Assembly (NCBI GenBank): GCA_002422505.1
Contig: DIVX01000062.1
Span: 1-26,769 of the forward strand
Direction: 5' to 3'
Length of the DNA: 26,769 bases
From: Desulfovibrio sp. UBA6121
GTDB taxonomy: Bacteria > Desulfobacterota > Desulfovibrionia > Desulfovibrionales > Desulfovibrionaceae
Under the pieces are notes generated by a model. The model did no database searches. It saw only the letters and a list, made by a program, of their open reading frames with translations, and was not told where the DNA came from. A program made the translations under genes and the position numbers. How positions within the stretch are numbered: the first letter of the stretch is position 1; every line of letters starts with the position of its first letter. This document shows positions 15,143-22,109 of this stretch, piece by piece.

Positions 15143-16327
15143 TTACCGCGAACCGGGGCCAAGGTGAAGGGGGACGGACGGGAAAAACAGCGCCGGGTCC
15201 AGAGAATCGGCGTACAGACAGCCGCCCGCGCTGTCCTCAAGGGCGAAGACCACGTAGCACACCTGCGGCTGGGCCGCCCCGCCGAGGTGGGCGCTAGCCG
15301 CCGCCTTGGCGCGCTCCACCAGCAGCGCGGCGAGCCTGCGGGCCGCAGCGGGCGGCAGCAGCGCCAGGGCCTGGGCGGCGGTGTTGGCCCCGGTGATGGC
15401 CGCCCGCGCAGCAGCGTCGGCCCCGGCCTCCCCGGCCCAGCGGGCCAAGAGGGCGAAGTCCAGCTCGGCCTCGCGGGCGTGGGTGTTCTCGAAACCTTGG
15501 GCCTGCTTCACCAGCTTGCCGAAGAACACGGCCCAGACCACGGTTTCGAAGCCGCGCTGCGCCGCCGCGCGCAGGCCATGGGCGAAAAAGTCCGCCGCCT
15601 GGACAAGGCAGATGTCCGGCGCGAACGGGTGGCGCTCCTGAAACAGCCGCTCGCTGCGGCGGCCCGTGGTCATAACGGCGCAGGCGTGCCCGGCGGCGCG
15701 GGCAACGTCCAGGCTGCGGGCCACGCACTCGGCCCAGGCCCCGTGGCTGTAAGGCCGCACAATGCCGCCCGTGCCCAGAATGGAAATGCCCCCCGTGACG
15801 CCCAGGCGCGGGTTCAGGGTGTGCCGGGCTATTTCCTCGCCGCCGGGAACCTCTATGACCACCAGAGCAATGCCCTTGAAATAGTCCGGCAGAACTTCAA
15901 GCACGCTGGCGCGTATCTGCTCCAGGGGGCCGGGGTTGATGGCCGCCTGCCCCACAGCCACCGGCAGGCCCGGCAGGGTGACGCGGCCCACGCCCACGCC
16001 GCCGCCGATGAGCACATGCGGCCCCACGCCGGAAAAGGCCGGGTCCAGAATCACGTGGGCCTCGACGCGCGCGCCGTGGGTGGCGTCCGGGTCGTCGCCC
16101 GCGTCCTTCACCACGGCGGCGCGCACGCCCATGCCGTCGTCGGCCACGTGGGCTATGGCGATGCTGAGCCGCCCCTGCTCCGCCGGGTGGGGCGGCGGCA
16201 GGGGGATATCCACGCGGGCCGGGGCCTCGCCCGTAAGGGCGAAGAGCGTTGCCGCCCTGGCGGCGGCGGCGGCGGCGGAGCCGGTGGTGAAGCCCTCGCG
16301 CAGGGCCGTGTTGGCGTTTCTGCTCAT
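15143..16327 (-). CDS. cbiD: Cobalt-precorrin-5B C1-methyltransferase
   Basis: CbiD methylates C1 of the corrin ring in the anaerobic cobalamin route and is a marker of that route. This 394-residue protein begins LREGFTTGSAAAAAARAA (the typical FTTG(S/T)xA entry), followed by VKDAGDDPDATHGARVEAHV, a glycine-rich stretch VGRVTLPGLPVAVGQAAINPGP, and GGISILGTGGIVRPYSHGAW. ATG 16327 is used: AAGGAA lies about ten bases upstream and the start overlaps the preceding stop (ATGA). The frame stays open for another 800 bases, but that part is the shadow of the SDR gene. It is the first recognisable cbi gene of the series and is read into cbiET after a 10-bp gap. Confidence 0.94.
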   Translation of the reverse strand: MSRNANTALREGFTTGSAAAAAARAATLFALTGEAPARVDIPLPPPHPAEQGRLSIAIAHVADDGMGVRAAVVKDAGDDPDATHGARVEAHVILDPAFSGVGPHVLIGGGVGVGRVTLPGLPVAVGQAAINPGPLEQIRASVLEVLPDYFKGIALVVIEVPGGEEIARHTLNPRLGVTGGISILGTGGIVRPYSHGAWAECVARSLDVARAAGHACAVMTTGRRSERLFQERHPFAPDICLVQAADFFAHGLRAAAQRGFETVVWAVFFGKLVKQAQGFENTHAREAELDFALLARWAGEAGADAAARAAITGANTAAQALALLPPAAARRLAALLVERAKAAASAHLGGAAQPQVCYVVFALEDSAGGCLYADSLDPALFFPSVPLHLGPGSR

Positions 16328-17895
16328 GGACGAGATTTCCTTGCGCCAGCGCCCGGCTGGACAGGGGGAAGCTTGGACGGGCCGGAAAGCACCAGCGCGT
16401 GCGCCGCGCGGGCGATGTTGCGCAGCATGGCCGGAAACAGCAGGCCGTGGGCCGGGTACATGCTCCACCAGTACAACAGCCCCCACAGTCCGCGCGGGCG
16501 GAAGCTGGTGAAAAGCGAAAGCCGCGTGGCCTCCAGGCCGTCCACGTTGGCGGGCTCCAGGGCCAGCTCCAGGGTGGCTGCGCCGGGCACCTTCATTTCC
16601 GCCAGCAGCAACAGCCGCCTGCCGGGCACAATGTCCAGCACGCGCCAGAAGTCCACGGCGTCGCCCGGACCCAGCGTTTCCGGGTCGCGGCGGCCGCGCA
16701 TGTGCCCCGGCCCGCCCACCAGCTTGTCCGCCAGGCCGCGCAGCCGCCAGAGCACATCGCCCGCGTACCAGCCTGTATCCCCGCCGATGCGCGCCACGGC
16801 GTCCCACACGCGGCTGGACGGCGCGTCCAGAATCACGGAGTAATCCGCAGTGAAGAGCGCGCCCCCGGCAAAGGGCGCATCCCCAGGGCGGCTCCACTCT
16901 GCCGGGCACTGGGTGCGGCCGGGCAGAAAATCCGGGGGGCTGACCTGGCCCGCGTCGAAGCAGCAACTGGGGGCCGGGCCAAGCTCGGCCTCGGAAAGGG
17001 CCTGCACAATGGCGTTGTGGCAGGAAAGCAGCGTCTGCGGGGCCAGGTCGTGGATGCGCTTGTCGTGGCAGACGACCTCGTTTCGCAGCCCCTCTATGAG
17101 CGGGCGCACCAGGTGCGCGGGCACCGGGGTGATGAGGTTGACCCAATGGGCGCTCAGGGTCGGCGTCAGAAAGGGCACGGGGATGATGAGCGGGGCGCGG
17201 ATGCCCGCCGCGCGGGCGTAGGTGTGGAACAGCTCGCCGTAGGTCAAGACGTCCGGCCCGCCGATATCCAGGGTGAGCCCGGCGGTGGCCGGGTTTTCCA
17301 GGCAGCCCAGCAGGTAGCCCAGCACGTTGCTTATGGCGATGGGCTGGCAGCGCGTGCGCACCCAGCGCGGGGTGATCATGAGCGGCAGGCGCTCCACCAG
17401 ATTGCGGATGATCTCGAAGGAGGCGCTGCCCGAGCCCAGGATGACGGCGGCGCGCAGGATGGTGACGGGCACAGGGCCCTGGCCCAAGATGCGCCCGACC
17501 TCCGAGCGGGAGCGCAGGTGCTCGGAAAGGCCCGGGGCGTCGTCGCCAAGGCCGCTCAAATAAATGATGCGCTGAACTCCGGCCTCGGCTGCGGCCTGGG
17601 CCATGTTGCGGGCCGCGTCACGGTCGGCCTGGGCGAAATCTCCGCCCGCGCCCATGGAGTGCACCAGGTAGAAGGCCACGCTGCAGCCGCGCATGGCGGC
17701 CGCCAGGCTGGCCCTGTCGGTCACATCGGCCTGCAGGGCCGTAAGGCCGGGATGCGCGCCCCAGGGCCTGCCGGAAAGCTTGCGCGGACTGCGCACCCCG
17801 GCGTGCACGGCATAGCCGTGCGCCAAAAGCAGCGGAACCAAACGTCCGCCCACGTACCCCGTGGCCCCGGCGACGAAGACTGTGCCAGGCGCCAT
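16324..17895 (-). CDS. SDR-type NAD(P)-binding protein with C-terminal DUF2867 domain
   Basis: A 523-residue two-domain protein. The N-terminal half is an extended/atypical short-chain dehydrogenase: FVAGATGYVGGRLVPLLLAHG (7-27), ADVTDRASLAAAMRGCSVAFYLVHSM and RIIYLSGLGDDAPGLSEHLRSR, without a clear YxxxK pair. The C-terminal half from about residue 340 (FTADYSVILDAPSSRVWDAVARIGGDTGWYAGDVLWRLRGLADKLVGGPG) matches DUF2867, a START-like domain often fused to this SDR type. The substrate is unknown. The gene begins 3 bp after the lipoprotein stop (AAGGAA overlaps that stop) and overlaps cbiD by four bases. That places it at the head of a cobalamin operon although no corrin role is known for the family. 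Confidence 0.87.
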   Translation of the reverse strand: MAPGTVFVAGATGYVGGRLVPLLLAHGYAVHAGVRSPRKLSGRPWGAHPGLTALQADVTDRASLAAAMRGCSVAFYLVHSMGAGGDFAQADRDAARNMAQAAAEAGVQRIIYLSGLGDDAPGLSEHLRSRSEVGRILGQGPVPVTILRAAVILGSGSASFEIIRNLVERLPLMITPRWVRTRCQPIAISNVLGYLLGCLENPATAGLTLDIGGPDVLTYGELFHTYARAAGIRAPLIIPVPFLTPTLSAHWVNLITPVPAHLVRPLIEGLRNEVVCHDKRIHDLAPQTLLSCHNAIVQALSEAELGPAPSCCFDAGQVSPPDFLPGRTQCPAEWSRPGDAPFAGGALFTADYSVILDAPSSRVWDAVARIGGDTGWYAGDVLWRLRGLADKLVGGPGHMRGRRDPETLGPGDAVDFWRVLDIVPGRRLLLLAEMKVPGAATLELALEPANVDGLEATRLSLFTSFRPRGLWGLLYWWSMYPAHGLLFPAMLRNIARAAHALVLSGPSKLPPVQPGAGARKSRP

Positions 17896-17898
17896 GGC

Positions 17899-18147
17899 CT
17901 ATTCCTTGCGCTGCCAGCCCAGGCGGGTCAGGCAGTCGGCCATGGCCTTGTCGCGGGCGGGGCCTTGCGCTTGCGCATCAATCTTGCCCTCGCAGAACGC
18001 GCTGTCCTCGTCGAACTGCAGGTCCTCCTTGCGCGGGCTGGCCACGTTGGGGTGGGTCCAGTCCTTGTTCTTGGGCAGGCAGCCAAAGAGGCTCCCTGTC
18101 AGGAGCAGTGCGAGGCCGAGGCCGGCAAGAAGGGGTTTGCTGCGCAT
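17899..18147 (-). CDS. Small putative lipoprotein
   Basis: An 82-residue protein with a lipoprotein signal: basic start MRSKP, a hydrophobic stretch LLAGLGLALLLTG, and a lipobox-like SLFGC with the acyl-accepting Cys at 23. The mature part is short, charged and has two more cysteines (FCEGK, DCLTRLGW), which could form a disulfide in the periplasm. AGGAGGT is 6 bases before ATG 18147. The first 49 bases overlap the 3' end of the hydrolase gene in another frame, and the stop is 3 bp before the SDR gene. I do not recognise a family; the Phe in the lipobox is slightly atypical. Function is unknown. Confidence 0.78.
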   Translation of the reverse strand: MRSKPLLAGLGLALLLTGSLFGCLPKNKDWTHPNVASPRKEDLQFDEDSAFCEGKIDAQAQGPARDKAMADCLTRLGWQRKE

Positions 18148-18710
18148 GTGGGGGACCTCCTGATCCGTGGCAAATCGATTTCCGTGGCGCTGACGACCTC
18201 GGCGAACACGGCGCCGAGAGCGGCCAGAAACGCGGCCTGAACATCCGCCGCGGCAACCGTGCGGCCGCCGTGCGTCAGGTCGCGGGTGGCGCAGGCGTCG
18301 CCCACCAGCTGGCACTCGAAGCCCAGGTCGAAGGCGGCGCGTACGCCCGTATCCACACACATATGCGTCATCATGCCGCACATGGTCAACCGTGTGGCCG
18401 AACAACGTTGCAAAACGGCCATAAGCCCGGTGTGGCGGAAGGAGTTGTGGTCATGCTTGTTGATGACGGTTTCGCCGGGCAGCGGGGCCACCAGCGGGTG
18501 GATGTGCGTGCCGGGGGTGCCGGGCAAGAAGAACGTGGCCGAGGGCTGGATGCTCTCGTGGCGCACATGCACCACGGGCCGCCGCGCGGCGCGGAACCGG
18601 GCCAGCACGAAGGCCGCCTTTTCCGCCGCCTCTTGCGCGCCCGCAAGCTCCATGCGTCCGCCCGGGAAATAATCGTTCTGGATGTCGATGATGATCAGCG
18701 CTTCGCTCAT
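18099..18710 (-). CDS. Isochorismatase-like cysteine hydrolase
   Basis: A 203-residue hydrolase of the isochorismatase/nicotinamidase superfamily. The catalytic triad is visible: Asp9 in IIIDIQNDYFPGG, Lys85 in TVINKHDHNSF, and Cys118 in CGMMTHMCVDTGVRAA. The cis-peptide-like MCGMMTHMC stretch and LVGDACATRD are also typical. Members cleave amide or ether bonds in small molecules such as nicotinamide, carbamoyl compounds or isochorismate; the substrate cannot be told here. The conserved fold ends near residue 180. The last 23 residues are read through the ribosome site and start of the lipoprotein gene and are probably non-essential. ATG 18710 has a weak GAGG upstream. It heads a run of overlapping genes leading to the cbi cluster. 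Confidence 0.88.
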   Translation of the reverse strand: MSEALIIIDIQNDYFPGGRMELAGAQEAAEKAAFVLARFRAARRPVVHVRHESIQPSATFFLPGTPGTHIHPLVAPLPGETVINKHDHNSFRHTGLMAVLQRCSATRLTMCGMMTHMCVDTGVRAAFDLGFECQLVGDACATRDLTHGGRTVAAADVQAAFLAALGAVFAEVVSATEIDLPRIRRSPTCAANPFLPASASHCS

Positions 18711-19020
18711 GACTGCCTCGCGTCGTTTGCACAATGACTGGCCAACTTCGGGGGGGTCCCCTACCAGCAATCGCGGGGAAGTCCAAGGCGCGCGGCAGGG
18801 CCCTTCCGGCTGCGCCGAAAATGTATTGAACAATTGCGAGGCCAGCTCCTGTCTTTGAAAGCTCGAAGCAGCAAAGCTGCAAGCTGCCACTTGACATTGA
18901 ACTTCAATTTCAATTAAGGCTGGGGCCATGCTGTTCGACCCTGAAACATTTCTTCAAAACAAACGCCCCGCCGCCAGCAAGCAGGCCGCCGGGGACCACT
19001 CCTCTTCAAGGAGGCCAGAG
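18711..19020. promoter_or_regulatory. Divergent regulatory region between the hydrolase operon and the DUF2325 gene
   Basis: No gene is called in this 310-bp stretch. It must hold promoters for both directions. Visible elements are the long palindrome at 18891-18913 with its TTGACA, a small hairpin (GCAGC-AAA-GCTGC) at about 18869-18881, and an A/T-richer patch (GTATTGAACAATTG) near 18830. An ATG at 18928 opens the DUF2325 frame early but has no ribosome site, so the leader from there to 19020 is regarded as untranslated. Confidence 0.6.
18891..18913. promoter_or_regulatory. 23-bp near-perfect palindrome, candidate Fur-type operator over a -35 element
   Basis: Left arm TTGACATTGAA (18891-18901), centre C (18902), right arm TTCAATTTCAA (18903-18913). 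The right arm's complement is TTGAAATTGAA, so ten of eleven positions match. The left arm starts with a consensus -35 hexamer, TTGACA; the matching -10 (around TTAAGG, 18914-18919) is weak. Length, A/T richness and TGAA/TTCA repeats resemble Fur-family operators, but the core differs from the classical Fur box, so another dimeric regulator is possible. It lies about 107 bp upstream of the DUF2325 start. Confidence 0.6.
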
Positions 19021-20220
19021 ATGCTCAAGCGCAACATGTGGGAACACGCGGACTATTCCTGCCCCATCGTCGGCACCTGCCTCACCACGGCGGAGCTGCG
19101 CAAGCTAGCCACGCGCGTGCAGCTCATCCTGCCGCCGGGCGCTTCGGACTACGAACTGCACGGCTGTTTCGTCACCCTGGCCAAACGGGCCGACCGCCCG
19201 GCCAAGATAGTGCAGAAGTACCTGGACAAGAAATTCTACCGGCAGATGAAGCGCTTCGCCAAGGCCGAAACCGACGAGCAGATCTGGGCCCTGTGGTCTG
19301 AAATGGCCGATGCGGGCGACATTCCCGGCGCGTTCTGGTCCGTCATGCGGCACCAGGGCGCCAGCGAAAAAGTTTTGGCGCAGATTTATGGCGAGGTGCA
19401 CATGCTCTCCCACCTGGTTGGGGCCAGCACCAGGGCCGATCTGCGCCGCCTGGCCGAGACCCAGGCCAAGGTGGACCGGCTGGAAACCGCCCTGGCCGAG
19501 CGCAAGACCGTGCTGCGCGACGCCGTGGCCGTATGGAAGCGCCGGGCCATGGACCTGGAGCGCGACCTGGCCGCCGAACGCGCCCGCCGCGAAAAGGCCG
19601 AGCGCGAGCGCATCAGCCTGCGCGAGCTGCTGGAGACCAAAAGCGTGGCCGAACTGGACCGCGACCGCAAGGCCCTGGCCGCGCAGTTGGAAAGAACGCA
19701 GGACCTCCTGCTGCTTTCCGAGGCCGAAAGCCGCCGCCAGGCGTTGATCATTGAAGGCAACTACCGCGAGGAAGCCCTGCTGCGCAGCCAGCTAACCGAG
19801 CGCGACCACGAGGTGGAGGCCCTGGAGCTGGCGCTGCTGGAAAGCCTGCAACCCCAAACGCCCTGCGGCGGCGCGTGCGACAATCCCGCCGCCTGCCCCT
19901 GCCCACGCCTGCGCGGCAAGTGCGTGCTGTATGTGGGCGGCAGAAGCGGCCTCAAAGGCCAGTACCGGCTGCTGGGTGAACGCTTCGGCTGCCAGGTGCT
20001 GCACCACGACGGCGGCGTGGAGCAGTCGCCCCACCACCTGCAACAACTGCTGACCAAGGCCGACGCCGTGGTTTGCCCGGTGGACTGCGTGAGCCACGAC
20101 GCCTGCGCCATGGTCAAGCGCATGTGCCGGGGCAGCATGAAGCCGGTGCTCTTCGCACGGTCCTCTGGGCTGTCCAGCCTGGCGTCCTCTTTGGCCGCGC
20201 TGGACAAGGCGTGCCAGTAG
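19021..20220 (+). CDS. DUF2325 domain-containing coiled-coil protein
   Basis: A 399-residue soluble protein of unknown function. The N-terminal segment (MLKRNMWEHADYSCPIVGTCLTTAELRKLA and YELHGCFVTLAKRADRPAKIVQKYLDKKF) is a conserved module. A long coiled coil runs from about 140 to 275. The C-terminal DUF2325 domain starts after a cysteine-rich patch (Cys282, Cys286, Cys292, Cys294, Cys301), reads VLYVGGRSGLKGQYRLLGERFGCQVLHHDGG, and contains further cysteines in VVCPVDCVSHDACAMVK. The cysteines could bind a metal or respond to redox state (inference). The start at 19021 is chosen because AAGGAGG is six bases upstream; the frame opens at 18928 but lacks a site there. Expression may be controlled by the upstream palindrome. 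It is monocistronic, followed by hairpins. Confidence 0.88.
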   Translation: MLKRNMWEHADYSCPIVGTCLTTAELRKLATRVQLILPPGASDYELHGCFVTLAKRADRPAKIVQKYLDKKFYRQMKRFAKAETDEQIWALWSEMADAGDIPGAFWSVMRHQGASEKVLAQIYGEVHMLSHLVGASTRADLRRLAETQAKVDRLETALAERKTVLRDAVAVWKRRAMDLERDLAAERARREKAERERISLRELLETKSVAELDRDRKALAAQLERTQDLLLLSEAESRRQALIIEGNYREEALLRSQLTERDHEVEALELALLESLQPQTPCGGACDNPAACPCPRLRGKCVLYVGGRSGLKGQYRLLGERFGCQVLHHDGGVEQSPHHLQQLLTKADAVVCPVDCVSHDACAMVKRMCRGSMKPVLFARSSGLSSLASSLAALDKACQ

Positions 20221-20231
20221 CAGGATGACAA

Positions 20232-20265
20232 CGGGGGGCTCTGCCCCCCGGCCCCGGTCAAGGGG
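20232..20265. repeat. Double GC hairpin after the DUF2325 gene
   Basis: Two adjacent stems: CGGGGGG with CCCCCCG (20232-20250, loop CTCTG), then CCCC with GGGG (20252-20265). There is no T tract, so this is not a standard terminator. The GGGGCTCTGCCCC pattern looks like a mobile palindromic intergenic element and resembles the one at 22039-22103 in style. Confidence 0.55.
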
Positions 20266-20304
20266 AGAAATGTAACACCCGGCCGGGCGTGTCCCACAAC
20301 GACG

Positions 20305-20341
20305 ACGGGGCGGGGAGTCGCACACTCCTCGCCCCGTTTTC
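20305..20341 (+). terminator. Intrinsic terminator downstream of the DUF2325 gene
   Basis: ACGGGGCGGGGAGT pairs with ACTCCTCGCCCCGT across a short loop, with one mismatch, and is followed by TTTTC. It lies about 85 bp after the DUF2325 stop and ends about 80 bp before the convergent stop of the small zinc-ribbon gene. Confidence 0.8.
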
Positions 20342-20423
20342 ATTTGGTGGATCCCGCCGGTGTCAACGGTTCACCGACTTCCATCGGCAGATCTGCGAAA
20401 CGCGTGGAATACAGATGACTTTC

Positions 20424-20696
20424 TCAAGTTCCATCATCCAGGCTTGTTTGCCTGACTTCGTCCGCTCCATAGCGGCGCATGCATTGCCTGCACACATAGT
20501 GCGTATCTCGCCTCAGGAAATAGAAAACACTGACGCCAAGTTCGCCCACCGCAATAAGAGCATAGGCAGGGCTCGCCCAGTACGCAAAGAACACCGACGT
20601 CAGCGCTCCAGTGAAGTTGATCCACCCGAGGCGGGTATAGTTGACTTTCTTCAGTGGGCGTCCGCAGTTCGGGCAAGGCGGCATGGAGTTTATCAT
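20424..20696 (-). CDS. Small membrane protein with split zinc-ribbon cysteines; candidate immunity protein
   Basis: A 90-residue protein I do not recognise. A CPNC pair (Cys8, Cys11) near the N-terminus and a CRQC pair (Cys69, Cys72) near the C-terminus could join into one zinc ribbon. Between them are two hydrophobic segments, about 24-40 (GWINFTGALTSVFFAYW) and 43-60 (AYALIAVGELGVSVFYF), likely a membrane hairpin that puts both cysteine pairs on the same side. ATG 20696 directly follows the TGA of the RHS tail (no gap), with AGGA five bases upstream, so it should be translationally coupled; ATG 20684 is an alternative. Base composition is lower in G+C than the neighbourhood. Position directly after an RHS C-terminal domain is the usual place of an immunity gene; that role is inferred. 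Confidence 0.7.
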   Translation of the reverse strand: MINSMPPCPNCGRPLKKVNYTRLGWINFTGALTSVFFAYWASPAYALIAVGELGVSVFYFLRRDTHYVCRQCMRRYGADEVRQTSLDDGT

Positions 20697-21845
20697 TCAG
20701 TCCTGCATAGTGCCGTCATTGGTCGGCTTGTAGTTGTCCTCAAACCATGTGATGGTCTGATCCACCTTTTCCTTGACCGGGGGGTATTCCAGAACGGTTC
20801 CCAAGACCATCCCCGTTCCGAGGCCCAGCACTCCACGTGCTGCCGCTCCGGCCAAGCCATCAGCGGCATACCCCTTGGCGGCATTCCACAGCGCGCTTTT
20901 TATCCCACTGCCAACGATGTGCTTGCCGGCCTCCTTGGCTGGATCCTCGTTTTCGTTCCCAGTGGATTCTTCTTTGTTTGACTCGCTCCACAGCCCCCAC
21001 ACGTCCACCCGGTTCACCGGATCGTCCACGCAGTACCCGTACCAGTCCTTATCGCCGCCCTTTGCGCCCATGGGGTCAAGCGCCGTGAAGCGACCGGTGT
21101 CGGCGTCGTAGTCGCGCCAGACAAAGCGCGTCAGGCCGGTGTCGGCGTCAAAAAGCCCGCCCGCGAAGCCGAGGGGCAGGCGCACCGCGTCGCCACGCAC
21201 CTGCAACAGGTTGCCAAAGCTATCGTATTGCATCGTCTGTACAACATGGCCATCCGTGGTGGCAAGGGCCAGGGGCGTGCCAACCTGGTCGCAGAGCAGA
21301 AAGTACGAGTCCTCGCCGTTCGTCACGCCAACCGGCGTCCGTCCCTCAAGGTACGCCAGCCGCCACCACTCGCGCCCGTCGTGGAACTCACTCAGGCGCA
21401 GGGGATCGAGCCAGCGATAGGCCTCGACTACGCGTCCGTTCACACGTTTCTCGCGTCGAAACCCGTCGGCATCGTGGGCGTACTCGATGCGTCGCCCGTC
21501 GGGCAGGTCCACGCGCAGCAACAGGCCCGAGGGTTCATACTGGTAGTGCGTTTCGCGGTCGCCCTCAATCTTCAGGTTGCGGAAGCCCGCCTTGTTGTGG
21601 CCGTACTGAACGCGGCCCGCCTGGAGTAGCCGATTACCGGGGCTGTACGTGTAGCGCCGCTCGCCGCGGAAGCGCTACGGGTTGATGTCGGCAAGGCGTC
21701 GGCCCTCGTGGTCATACTGGTAGGACTCCAGCAGACCGTCCGCGCCATCGGCGACGCGCGCGAGGCGTCCTGCCGAATCATAAGCGTAGCGCCGGATTTC
21801 GGCCTCGCCGCCGAGGTTCAGGGTGCGCTCTGCAATGCGCCCCCT
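20697..21845 (-). pseudogene. 5'-truncated RHS repeat protein with RHS core and variable C-terminal domain, interrupted by an amber codon
   Basis: Reading one frame from about 21845 gives RHS/YD-repeat sequence (AEIRRYAYDSAGRLARV, YQYDHEGRRLADINP). It then meets a TAG at 21675-21677 and continues in the same frame (RFRGERRYTYSPGNRLLQAG, FRREKRVNGRVVEAYRW). The RHS core follows: LPLGFAGGLFDADTGLTRFVWRDYDADTGRFTALDPMG and YGYCVDDPVNRVDVWGL. The last 97 residues are a non-RHS tail with a glycine/alanine-rich hydrophobic stretch (AADGLAGAAARGVLGLGTG). Full-length RHS proteins usually exceed 1000 residues; here the N-terminal part and secretion domains are absent. Restart downstream of the TAG is possible (TTG 21521), giving 274 residues. 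This looks like an orphan RHS tip, which may serve as a recombination reservoir or be decaying. Confidence 0.82.
20700..20990 (-). other. RHS C-terminal variable domain (candidate toxin module)
   Basis: The 97 residues after the PVNRVDVWGL motif, which fits the PxxxxDxxGL junction where RHS proteins release their effector. It begins with an acidic, Ser/Asn-rich linker (WSESNKEESTGNENEDPAKE), then an amphipathic to hydrophobic stretch rich in Gly and Ala (HIVGSGIKSALWNAAKGY.. GLGTGMVLGTVLEY), and ends with a charged tail (VDQTITWFEDNYK). No nuclease or deaminase motif is visible; the glycine-rich hydrophobic core suggests membrane insertion (inference). G+C drops visibly compared with the RHS core, as expected for an exchangeable tip. 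Confidence 0.6.
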
Positions 21846-22038
21846 TCGGGGGTTTTCGGCATCGCGCCGGAATGAGAGAAATGGGGAGGGCGTTGTGTCT
21901 CCTTGGCGTTTGTGCGCCAAGCGGGATGCTCGGTACAAATTACGCAAGGATACCATGTGGTTTCTGGGCCGGACAAAAAAGGAATGGTTTTGGCCGGTAA
22001 AAGGACAAAACGAGCGGGTTGACAGGGCTTGGGGAAGA
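21846..22038. other. Gene-free stretch upstream of the RHS remnant
   Basis: Together with the palindromic element beside it, this makes about 260 bp with no supportable gene. It includes CCCCTTCGGGG at the RHS breakpoint, a 7-bp hairpin CTTGGCG-TTTGTG-CGCCAAG (21902-21921), and two similar A-rich blocks each led by GGCCGG (about 21968 and 22004). The composition is less GC-rich than the genes around it, as expected for rearranged or acquired DNA. Confidence 0.5.
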
Positions 22039-22103
22039 TCAAGGGCTCCCGCCCCTTGACCCCGCCAAAGGGAATGATTCCCTTTGGAATCCCCAAATGG
22101 GGA
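22039..22103. repeat. Triple-hairpin palindromic intergenic element
   Basis: Three stems in a row: TCAAGGG/CCCTTGA (22039-22059), a perfect 10-bp CCAAAGGGAA-TGA-TTCCCTTTGG (22065-22087), and TCCCC-AAAT-GGGGA (22090-22103). It abuts the DsrE-like gene stop at 22110. The arrangement lacks a T tract and resembles repetitive palindromic elements common between genes in this bacterial group (from memory, unverified). It could stabilise or end the DsrE transcript. Confidence 0.6.
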
Positions 22104-22109
22104 GGGGAG

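Noticed and set aside
16328..17146. Upstream extension of the cbiD frame
   Set aside because: This part lies within the SDR/DUF2867 gene in another frame and gives Pro/Gly/Arg-rich sequence; the conserved CbiD entry LREGFTTGS begins just after ATG 16327.
18928..19020. Earlier start for the DUF2325 protein
   Set aside because: No ribosome site before ATG 18928, whereas AAGGAGG precedes ATG 19021, which also begins the conserved MLKRNMWEH segment.
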